Below, one piece after another: positions 1 through 6,898 of a DNA stretch of 8,367 nt. Under the pieces are notes generated by a model. The model had not been told where the DNA came from and searched no databases. It saw only the letters and a program-made list of their open reading frames with translations. Source of the stretch: Fidelibacterota bacterium UBA7303 (GTDB lineage Bacteria; Fidelibacterota; Marinisomatia; Marinisomatales; UBA1611); the NCBI GenBank assembly GCA_002471805.1, contig DKQR01000121.1:1-8367 (forward strand), read 5' to 3'. Made by a program: the position numbers and the translations under genes. Within the stretch, counting starts at the first letter, position 1. Each line of letters opens with the position of its first letter.

Positions 1-1
1 T

Positions 2-3000
2 GGTGATGTGCTTTTAGGTGGTGGCTTGGTACCAGCGGGCGAAAGTACAGCCATTAACCCTCAGGATTATGCAGCAGGAACTTTTCAGTTCGTGGTGGAC
101 GAAAACCTGCCTACAGGTACCAATACACTGAGCCTTTATGCCAAATCAAAGGACGTTTTCGGGAACCTGAGCGATCCAACGCCCGCAAATCTGTCTATTA
201 CCGTGGATACAGAGGCCAGCGATGTTGCCGCAGCCGCAGCCACAATAGATTTACTGGCTGCCGATGACACCGGAATAAGCAGTACGGATAATGAAACGAA
301 TGTATTGATCCCCCGGTTTAGTATCACTGGTCCCACCCTAAACGACAGTATTTATATCTATGCAGATCTTGTGAAAAAGGGGGCCGTGGAAGCAACCGCA
401 GACCCCATGGAGATTGGTGTGGGGAATAATATGGGCGCAACTACACTTGCAGCAGGAGACTATACTGCAAGTATCACCATAACCTTGGTTGATGACGCAG
501 GCAACGAGTCATCACAATCTAACGCCATAACTGTAAAAATCGATACGGAAGCACCTAACCCGGGTTCGACAGCGCCAAATCTGGTTGCTGAAGATGACAC
601 CGGATGGGATAACACTGATAATAATACAAGTAATCTTACTAATGCTAGTTTTGATATATCGGGCCTGACTACGGTTCTGGATTCGATTGTACTTTACGCG
701 GAAGGAGTGGATCCAGTATTGGCCCCTATGATTGTTGCCAAGGATGGTATGGATGTACCGTACAATCATACAATCGAGATTCAAGACGCTATTCCAGCTG
801 ATGGGAGTTACCGGATCTATTACACCCTAGTTGATATTGCCGGGAATGCGAGTATAAATAGTGATCATCTCAGTGTGGTATTTGATTTGACTCCTCCTCT
901 GGCGCCTGATCTGCCGGACCTGCTGTCTACTACAGATCTCGGAGAATTTTCGGATGACAATATTACTGACACAAATAATGTGCAAATCAAAATAAATTAT
1001 CAGGAACCCAATACCAGGGGCTATTTGAAACGCTACAACGTTCTTACTCCAGATGATACAACAACGATTCTTGGAATTTATTCTATATCTGCAGATTTGA
1101 TTGTTGGTGCTGACGGCACAAAAACCTACAACCAAGATGATGTAATTGCAGATGGAGACTCTGCCAAGTTTATTTATTTTCCTGTCACTGTAGATTCTGC
1201 AGGTAATGAGGCCGATGAAGGCCCTGATTTGACCGTGGTTTATGATTATAAGGATCCAACTGGAATCGTAACCTACAGTGATGCCGATGATACTGTTTGG
1301 GCTGGGAATGCATCCACGGTTGCCACGATTACTTTCAATGAGGCATTATCTGTTTTGCCCGCGCCCACAATTACATTAACCTACCCTGAAGGTGGCGGCA
1401 CAGTGGGACCGGTCAATCTTATAAATGATGATGACAACGTAAATAAAAAATGGCGTTATACGATTGATTTAGATGAGCCGCAGTATCAAACCATTGATGG
1501 CTATATGAATATTACTATTACTGCAGATGATATTGCTGGAAACCCTGTATCCTCAGCTAATATGACTGATGAAGACAACCTCCTTTTTGACAATACCAAA
1601 TCAGAGTTTAGAAATATAACACCAGAAACCAATGCCTATATAAATGCACTGAATGGATTCAGTTGGTTCTTAACAGAGCCACTTCAGTCTGGTATTGTCC
1701 ATTTCGATAATCAGACTTTGCCTTCTGCTGCTGATATTCAGGTCGCTTTGACAGGCGCTGAGTTAACCGCTTACGGGTTCCTGACAGATCCCAGTGCTTT
1801 ATTAAGTGGGAATCCTCAGCTTGTGGATGGGCATTTATATAATATTACCTACCAGGGTATAGATATCGCAGGGAATACGGGTATGGATACCGTTTACAGT
1901 GTGCGCTATGATACTACGATGCCTACTGCAAATCTGAATTTCAGTCGATTATTTGCCAGTGAGAATACGACTGTAATCTGTACCGTGATGTTCAATGAAC
2001 CGATGCTGGCATCACCCCGTATCAGCCTGGATTATGGTGGTGTGGCAAACACAAACAGTGATGTTGATAGTGTGGCTATGGTTTCTACAGGTAATGATTC
2101 AATATGGATCTATACAGCAACCATGCCCGGAGGAATTGAAAATCAGGGGATTGTTAAACCTACTGTTTATGCAAAAGATCTGGCAACTAATAATTTAGAT
2201 ACGCTGATTGTTGCTGCTACTGACTCATTGTACCTTGATAACACGGTTGCTACAGCCACCTTGAGCTACACCAATATTACCCAGGATACAATTCTTGTTT
2301 ATCATCCGAATTCACCGCCTGATACATTGCGCAATGTTGGGATTGGAGGTGATACGATAAGTATAACCGTAACAATGAATGAGCCAATACTGACCAGCCC
2401 TGCGCCGACCCTGACACTGAAATATAATTCAGGAAGCGGGGCTACAAGGACAATTACTGGTGCTGTTGCTTCCAATGGTGACTCGATTTGGGTATTTACA
2501 GATATTGTGCTGCTGGACAGCACCCAGAATGATGGTGTTCTCAAAGTTGAGTTGAATGCCCAGGACCGTTCCACAAATCCTGTTGTTAACTTTGCTAACC
2601 AGACAGATTTGCTCTTTAAAGCTGACAATATACATCCGGCACCATTCAATATGAGTGAGATTCGGTTAAGCTCTGTCAACCCGTCGCTCATTGTAGACTG
2701 GCAGGATCTGGGTAATAATTGGGTAGATATGGATAATGATCCAGAGCAACATTGGTACAATGAGAGAGTCAGCCATTTTTACATGAATGTACCCTTACCG
2801 CCATATGATGTTCCAGGATTGACAGATACAACAATGTGGGGCGGTATGGTTGATATCCAATTTAAAAATCTACGGGGTCCCATCAATGGCCAGGAGTGGG
2901 TGACCATAGGTGCCTCGGATACTTTGGATCCTGAAGTTAATTTTGACTCTACCTTGTTTTTCAGGGACACTGCAGCTGTCAACAGCGCTATCGTACCCTA

Positions 3001-5578
3001 CAATGGATTTATCCTGGGGGATTCCCTATTAGTGCGTTCTGTCCAGACTGATATTCATGGCAACAAAACGATCAGCAATTTTGACACCACGGACATCCAC
3101 AAATTTTTCTATGACCGTACTCAAATGAATGTGGGAGAATTGGTCGGTGGAAACATTTTCACTCAGGATACATTATTTTCCACAGATTCCATTTCCATTC
3201 AGTGGACGGATTTTCTTGACCCGGGCGGATCCGGTGCTTCCGGCTTCTGGAAATACACCTTCACTATTGCCCATCATACTGTTAGTGCATCTGACACTAG
3301 TATGAAGGGCTATTATAATGGGACAATGTGGGAAAACTGGGCAGAAGAAGATACGGCGATAACAAGTGCTGCTTTCATTTTTAATTCCGCTGATGTGGAT
3401 ACACTGAAGCACAATGAGCGTTACGAGTTCATGATATTTGGCCAAGACCTGGCGGGTAATATGTCCGATACACTTTCCTCGGGAATCAAAGTAAAATACA
3501 ATTCTGACCCGGTCATTTCAGCCATAGATTCCTGGACCATGTATGAGGATTCTGTCTATGGTGACTTTCAACACATTCTCACATCCGATGCCGATTCATC
3601 CACATTCCAGGGCGATATTGTCACCTATTCCGTAAAGACTTTCCGGGATGACGTCCTCTATACCGCCCATCCCATTGATATTGATTTTAATGTTTTAAGC
3701 TGGTCTCCAAAACAAGCAGATGTGGGGAATTATACAGTAAGGGTGATTGCGGAAGACCTGTCGCAATTGAAAGACAGTTTAGAATTTGTGCTGGAAGTGA
3801 TCGCAGTCAATGATGCCCCCGTACTGGCATTTGTCGATTCTATGGGATTTCTCATAAATCCAGACAGTATGCTGGTGGTTAGTTTTGACGAAGATGCCCA
3901 GACCAATTTCACATTGAATCTGACCCAGTACGTGGAAGATGTTGACAACAATGATTCCACGGAAATTACCTGGCAGGCTGTGATCCTGGATACCAACCAG
4001 CTCGGTGATCCCTTTCCCTTAGGCCAGGTCATAGTCGGTCCAGGGACATCCATTAAACAGAAAGTATCCCTGATGAGAGAATTCATGGGTATCAATCCCA
4101 AATCTGGATTGAATTTCAACCTGCCCAAAGCGCCATCGGTTGCAAGGCAGACCAGAACGAGTATATCCCAAATAACTTCCGGTAACCATCCTATTACCAT
4201 TTCTCTGGATACTTTAGAAAATTTTGAGGGAATAGAGGCTGTTTTTGAAAGTGATTCCAATTATTACGGAAATGAACACCGGGTGATCTTCATCGTCCAG
4301 GATCCCTTCGTACCTGGTGATCCCAATTCACAGCTGGAAAGCCGTGACACCCTTATGGTAAGTGTCATTGAAGAGAATGATGCTCCTGTTATGCAGGAAA
4401 TAGAGGACTGGAATATTGCTGAAAATGATTCCCTGGTACTGGATTTTACCAGCTATACCACAGATGTGGATGATTCAGTCCTAACTTTTGTGATCAAGGC
4501 GCTGACCAATCCAGAGTATATGACCATTATTCCCGATTCATTCCTGTCCGATGGTACGGGAGACCCGGTTATTTTAAAACCCCAAGCTCTATGGTCGGAA
4601 AAAGCCCAGATACAGGTGGTGGCCATGGATGAAGCTGCTTCGGATACATCTACATTTCTACTGGATATTATCCGCGTGGTGCGCCCTGCACCGGCCGTTT
4701 CTATTATTCAGAACAATGTTTTTTCCCATTACCTGGATATCGTTATTGTGGACACGGTTCAAAAAACGACTGACATTTCCTTTGAAATACAGAGTGAACC
4801 TATGATCCTGGATACCATTGCTCCCTATACCTGGACCTCAAATTTTAATTTCGGTGTAGAAAAAAGCTATTCATTTGAAATTCAAGCGGAAGCAGTTGTG
4901 GGGGATACTCTGTGGGGCAACGCCTTTGTCCTGGCCCTGGCACAGTCTGCAGGGCGGTGGTTCGGCACCAGTTCCGATGGCTCCTTTTCCATTACCGGTG
5001 AAAGCGGGAGTGTACCTGCCGACCAGCCGCTGTTAATCGTTGATTCAACCCTGTTCAGCCGCCATTTTACCGATCAGGCTTCCTATATTGTTGGCAATGA
5101 GAATTATCAATTCCAGGCCCCGGTACGAGTCTCCCTTGCGAGCAGAGATGCGGAACAAGCCCTCTATAACAGAAAGAATGGTGCCTGGGTAGAACTTCCA
5201 TCGATCAGTACAGAAGGTACCATCATTACCTATTCAGACCAGGCCGGGTATTATCGATTGGGTCCAAAAACGATCATTGTACCAGAAATGACCAATCTGC
5301 ACCCCAATTATCCAAATCCATTTAATCCGGTGACCAATATTCGCTATGATATCGGACTTTTGGACGGGCTGCGACAGAATGTTTCCATCCATGTCTATAA
5401 CCTGCTGGGTCAGCGCATACGAACCCTGGTGAAAAATATGGACCAGCTCGGACAGTTTACCATCCAGTGGAATGGCCGGAACGAAGCTGGGAAAGATATG
5501 CCCACAGGAATATATTTTATTCAACTGACTACCGGTACCGGTATTGTAAAAAATTTAAAAATGATGCTGCTGAAATGA
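2..5578 (+). CDS. Giant modular secreted/surface protein with Ig-like repeats and T9SS type A sorting domain (5' partial)
   Basis: The frame is already open at the left edge (GGT GAT before GTG at 8), so the gene starts upstream and its signal peptide is not visible. Residues below are numbered from the GTG at 8, giving 1,856 codons to the TGA at 5576-5578. Order of parts: Ig-like modules joined by Asp-Thr/Asn-type linkers at about residues 66, 178, 292, 412, 527, 632, 742 and 871; fibronectin-like segments to about 1161; cadherin-like segments beginning near 1162, 1266 (VNDAPV) and 1455 (ENDAPV); a beta-rich region at about 1560-1757 ending in GYYRLGP; and a sorting domain at 1763-1856. Many Asp/Asn-rich turns suggest calcium binding. 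No enzymatic motif was recognised. The expected role is an extracellular adhesin or structural surface protein exported by T9SS; this is inferred from domain style. Cysteine is almost absent, as is common for secreted repeat proteins. Confidence 0.9.
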   Translation, partial: GDVLLGGGLVPAGESTAINPQDYAAGTFQFVVDENLPTGTNTLSLYAKSKDVFGNLSDPTPANLSITVDTEASDVAAAAATIDLLAADDTGISSTDNETNVLIPRFSITGPTLNDSIYIYADLVKKGAVEATADPMEIGVGNNMGATTLAAGDYTASITITLVDDAGNESSQSNAITVKIDTEAPNPGSTAPNLVAEDDTGWDNTDNNTSNLTNASFDISGLTTVLDSIVLYAEGVDPVLAPMIVAKDGMDVPYNHTIEIQDAIPADGSYRIYYTLVDIAGNASINSDHLSVVFDLTPPLAPDLPDLLSTTDLGEFSDDNITDTNNVQIKINYQEPNTRGYLKRYNVLTPDDTTTILGIYSISADLIVGADGTKTYNQDDVIADGDSAKFIYFPVTVDSAGNEADEGPDLTVVYDYKDPTGIVTYSDADDTVWAGNASTVATITFNEALSVLPAPTITLTYPEGGGTVGPVNLINDDDNVNKKWRYTIDLDEPQYQTIDGYMNITITADDIAGNPVSSANMTDEDNLLFDNTKSEFRNITPETNAYINALNGFSWFLTEPLQSGIVHFDNQTLPSAADIQVALTGAELTAYGFLTDPSALLSGNPQLVDGHLYNITYQGIDIAGNTGMDTVYSVRYDTTMPTANLNFSRLFASENTTVICTVMFNEPMLASPRISLDYGGVANTNSDVDSVAMVSTGNDSIWIYTATMPGGIENQGIVKPTVYAKDLATNNLDTLIVAATDSLYLDNTVATATLSYTNITQDTILVYHPNSPPDTLRNVGIGGDTISITVTMNEPILTSPAPTLTLKYNSGSGATRTITGAVASNGDSIWVFTDIVLLDSTQNDGVLKVELNAQDRSTNPVVNFANQTDLLFKADNIHPAPFNMSEIRLSSVNPSLIVDWQDLGNNWVDMDNDPEQHWYNERVSHFYMNVPLPPYDVPGLTDTTMWGGMVDIQFKNLRGPINGQEWVTIGASDTLDPEVNFDSTLFFRDTAAVNSAIVPYNGFILGDSLLVRSVQTDIHGNKTISNFDTTDIHKFFYDRTQMNVGELVGGNIFTQDTLFSTDSISIQWTDFLDPGGSGASGFWKYTFTIAHHTVSASDTSMKGYYNGTMWENWAEEDTAITSAAFIFNSADVDTLKHNERYEFMIFGQDLAGNMSDTLSSGIKVKYNSDPVISAIDSWTMYEDSVYGDFQHILTSDADSSTFQGDIVTYSVKTFRDDVLYTAHPIDIDFNVLSWSPKQADVGNYTVRVIAEDLSQLKDSLEFVLEVIAVNDAPVLAFVDSMGFLINPDSMLVVSFDEDAQTNFTLNLTQYVEDVDNNDSTEITWQAVILDTNQLGDPFPLGQVIVGPGTSIKQKVSLMREFMGINPKSGLNFNLPKAPSVARQTRTSISQITSGNHPITISLDTLENFEGIEAVFESDSNYYGNEHRVIFIVQDPFVPGDPNSQLESRDTLMVSVIEENDAPVMQEIEDWNIAENDSLVLDFTSYTTDVDDSVLTFVIKALTNPEYMTIIPDSFLSDGTGDPVILKPQALWSEKAQIQVVAMDEAASDTSTFLLDIIRVVRPAPAVSIIQNNVFSHYLDIVIVDTVQKTTDISFEIQSEPMILDTIAPYTWTSNFNFGVEKSYSFEIQAEAVVGDTLWGNAFVLALAQSAGRWFGTSSDGSFSITGESGSVPADQPLLIVDSTLFSRHFTDQASYIVGNENYQFQAPVRVSLASRDAEQALYNRKNGAWVELPSISTEGTIITYSDQAGYYRLGPKTIIVPEMTNLHPNYPNPFNPVTNIRYDIGLLDGLRQNVSIHVYNLLGQRIRTLVKNMDQLGQFTIQWNGRNEAGKDMPTGIYFIQLTTGTGIVKNLKMMLLK
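203..2620 (+). repeat. Array of about seven diverged Ig-like modules, about 105-130 residues each
   Basis: Within the giant gene, short linkers of the form (V/I/F/L/Y)-D-(T/L/N) recur at residues 66, 178, 292, 412, 527, 632, 742 and 871. Each module ends shortly after a D-x-A-G-N type turn (DDAGN, DIAGN, DSAGN, DIAGN, DIAGN, then decayed DLATN and DRSTN). The first modules open with an acidic block of the type DDTG...TDNxT (near residues 86 and 196, decayed near 310), typical of bacterial Ig-like domains. Three later modules carry an N-E-(P/A) strand followed by a P-x-(I/L)-(S/T)-L strand (Asn at 444, 663 and 791). Repeats are recognisable in protein but not as near-identical DNA, so the array is old rather than recently amplified. 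Confidence 0.75.
4037..4204 (+). other. Basic, low-acid insertion inside a cadherin-like module of the giant protein
   Basis: Residues about 1344-1399 of the giant protein interrupt the cadherin-like module that begins at VNDAPV (1266). The stretch has about eight Lys/Arg and hardly any Asp/Glu, whereas the surrounding protein is strongly acidic. It includes the segment SVARQTRTS, with closely spaced arginines. The module is also long: about 190 residues between the two NDAPV motifs, against roughly 100 for a usual unit. It could be a loop, a linker exposed to proteases, or a region binding acidic partners. That it is an insertion is seen; its role is not known. Confidence 0.5.
5294..5575 (+). 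other. T9SS type A C-terminal sorting domain (coding segment)
   Basis: The last 94 residues (1763-1856) match the familiar C-terminal sorting domain of type IX secretion substrates. They begin with LHPNYPNPFNPVTNIRYDI, continue with a VYNLLGQ(R)IRTLV strand and a W-N-G-x-N-x-x-G-K turn, then TGIYFIQL, and end in a basic KNLKMMLLK tail. In known systems this domain directs passage through the outer membrane translocon and is then cleaved, usually with attachment of the protein to surface lipopolysaccharide. It resembles the FlgD Ig-like fold, but its terminal position on a giant repeat protein fits sorting much better. Confidence 0.88.
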
Positions 5579-6282
5579 TGAAAATCTATAAAATAATCCT
5601 GGGACTGTCCTTTATACTGGCCACGCTGTCTATAGGACCCGGCTGCAGGCAGAACTACGTTCCCACTGATGATGAACTGGCGGATTATGGCTGGGTTTTG
5701 TTTAGCCAGGGAGATTATGTTGGTGCCAGGGACTGGTTCCAGCTTTCCATAGATAAAGATTCAACCTATATGGATGGCTACTGCGGTATGGGCTGGTCCA
5801 ACGGGAAACTGGGTTATGCGGATACTGCCTATCAATATCTACACCTGGGCAAGGATATGACTTATGATGATATTCGTTTCCCCAATCAGGTGAATCTGCC
5901 CATTGAATTTACCGCCGGTCTCGTCTTTGCCAGCAGTGCCATAGGCAACGATTCCCTAACTATTGCCCACAGCCAGGAATTTGATTTTAAGCAAACCCAG
6001 ATCCAGGTTGACCTGGGGGATGGAAGCTATCGGTGGACTCTGAAAAATGTTCTGTTCACATCTCTTGAATACGATTCAAAGATTGATGCCCAGGATGTCC
6101 GGCTGGCCTGGTCCATGGCTCAGTACAATACCAGCCAGTTCGCGGAATGTGTTTCCAATATAAGAATTATACGGGATGACGCCGATATATCCGGGGTCTT
6201 TGAACCCGATATCTCCACAGTTCAAGGGCGTAATGAGATAGCCAAGGAACTGGAAAAACTGCAGCTCCTGCTCAGCAGTTAA
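5575..6282 (+). CDS. Putative TPR-like lipoprotein coupled to the giant surface protein
   Basis: This 235-residue protein begins MMKIYKIILGL and has a hydrophobic stretch (about 7-20) ending at IGPGC, with Cys24 as the possible lipidation site. The lipobox is imperfect because Gly replaces the usual Leu at -3, so a plain signal peptide remains possible. Residues about 34-100 look like two TPR-type helical hairpins (YGWVLFSQGDYVGARDWF, then GYCGMGWSNGKLGYADTAY), and a further helical part closes the protein (about 170-235, with KELEKLQLLL at the end). No family name is recognised. The ATG at 5575 overlaps the preceding stop as ATGA, and a second in-frame ATG lies at 5578; neither has a clear Shine-Dalgarno sequence, so translation is probably coupled to the giant gene. 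The frame stays open back to an ATG at 5467, but that part overlaps the giant gene and would bury the signal peptide, so I reject that start. A role in export or anchoring of the neighbour is inference. Confidence 0.8.
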   Translation: MMKIYKIILGLSFILATLSIGPGCRQNYVPTDDELADYGWVLFSQGDYVGARDWFQLSIDKDSTYMDGYCGMGWSNGKLGYADTAYQYLHLGKDMTYDDIRFPNQVNLPIEFTAGLVFASSAIGNDSLTIAHSQEFDFKQTQIQVDLGDGSYRWTLKNVLFTSLEYDSKIDAQDVRLAWSMAQYNTSQFAECVSNIRIIRDDADISGVFEPDISTVQGRNEIAKELEKLQLLLSS

Positions 6283-6288
6283 AACTCC

Positions 6289-6777
6289 ATGAATCAAGTA
6301 GAGGATGTATTCCCATCCAGGAAGAACCACTCCGCCTGGATGAATGAAGCATTGCGCCTGGCTGGTAAAGCATATAGGGAAGGGGAGATACCGGTTGGGG
6401 CAGTGATTGTCCAGAAGAATAAGATAATAGGACGCGGATATAACCAGCGCGAACGATTAAAGGACCCCACAGCCCACGCCGAAATCCTAGCCATCACCGC
6501 TGCTGCCGGGACCCTGGAAGATTGGCGCCTGACCGATTGTACCTTATACGTCACCAAAGAACCCTGTCCCATGTGTGCCGGAGCCATTATCAATTCCCGG
6601 ATGCGTTTGCTTGTATTTGGGGCCTATGATGAGGAAAAAGGCTGCTGCGGGTCTTTGTACCAATTATGCGGAGATCGGCGCCTGGACTCTAAAACAGCGG
6701 TCAAGGGCGGTGTGGTAGAAGAAAAATGCACAGCTATTCTCCAGGATTTTTTTCAAACCAAACGAAATCCAAAGTAA
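6289..6777 (+). CDS. tadA: tRNA adenosine(34) deaminase TadA
   Basis: The 162-residue product converts adenosine to inosine at wobble position 34 of tRNA-Arg(ACG) in the cytoplasm, allowing one tRNA to read CGU, CGC and CGA. The zinc deaminase signature is complete: His63 and Glu65 in TAHAEI (Glu65 is the proton shuttle), and Cys93 and Cys96 in EPCPMCAGAI. The EIPVGAVIV strand (33-41) and the NSRMRLLVFGAYDEEKG segment (102-118) are typical of TadA rather than of cytidine or guanine deaminases. Length is normal for the family. The start at 6289 leaves an N-terminus ending in the usual W-M-x-x-A-L helix; the ATG at 6340 would remove part of it. The gene starts six bases after the lipoprotein stop, has no strong Shine-Dalgarno, and is probably cotranscribed. 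The usual GA(A)GS after the KG turn is GCCGS here, with two adjacent cysteines. Confidence 0.96.
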   Translation: MNQVEDVFPSRKNHSAWMNEALRLAGKAYREGEIPVGAVIVQKNKIIGRGYNQRERLKDPTAHAEILAITAAAGTLEDWRLTDCTLYVTKEPCPMCAGAIINSRMRLLVFGAYDEEKGCCGSLYQLCGDRRLDSKTAVKGGVVEEKCTAILQDFFQTKRNPK

Positions 6778-6792
6778 CTTCAGCACATAAAC

Positions 6793-6825
6793 ACCTGGGC
6801 GCAAAACGCTCAATCAGGTATTTTT
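6793..6825 (+). terminator. Possible Rho-independent terminator after tadA
   Basis: Sixteen bases after the tadA stop, ACCT-GGGCG (6793-6801) can pair with CGCTC (6807-6811) and AGGT (6816-6819) around a CAAAA loop, with a four-base AATC bulge on the 3' side and one G-U pair. ATTTTT follows directly (6820-6825). The position suits the end of the cluster, but the bulge and short U run make it a weak example. Confidence 0.4.
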
Positions 6826-6884
6826 CGAAGAATCAGTAAATGTTGCCTGACAGCTGAAAGGGCAGTCACTTACTAATTTTATTC

Positions 6885-6890
6885 AGGGGA
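6885..6890 (+). promoter_or_regulatory. Shine-Dalgarno sequence deciding the start of the M20 peptidase gene
   Basis: AGGGGA lies eight bases before the ATG at 6899, the usual spacing. It overlaps the alternative in-frame ATG at 6890, which therefore has no usable ribosome binding site of its own. A second purine run, GGAGAG at 6892-6897, is too close to 6899 to be the main site. Confidence 0.65.
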
Positions 6891-6898
6891 TGGAGAGA

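Noticed and set aside
1995..2198. Short plus-strand frame of 67 codons in another phase
   Set aside because: It lies inside the giant gene, and its Trp- and Met-rich translation is typical of out-of-frame reading.
203..2620. Recent tandem duplication of Ig modules at DNA level
   Set aside because: The modules share only short protein motifs; I see no long identical DNA stretches between them.
2302..2760. Antisense open frame of 152 codons inside the giant gene
   Set aside because: It lies fully opposite a well-supported coding frame, and its translation shows no domain or signal, only a shadow of the repeat codons.
3730..4260. Antisense open frame of 176 codons opposite the cadherin-like region
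   Set aside because: Length arises from the sense-strand codon bias; there is no ribosome site or recognisable product.
5467..5574. Upstream in-frame ATG for the lipoprotein gene
   Set aside because: It would add 36 residues encoded across the sorting domain of the giant gene and would bury the signal peptide that begins at 5575.
6843..6879. Possible promoter for the M20 gene (TTGCCT at 6843 with TACTAA at 6871)
   Set aside because: The spacer of 22 bases is too long for a standard promoter, and no better pair is seen; the true promoter may follow an FCB-type consensus I cannot confirm.
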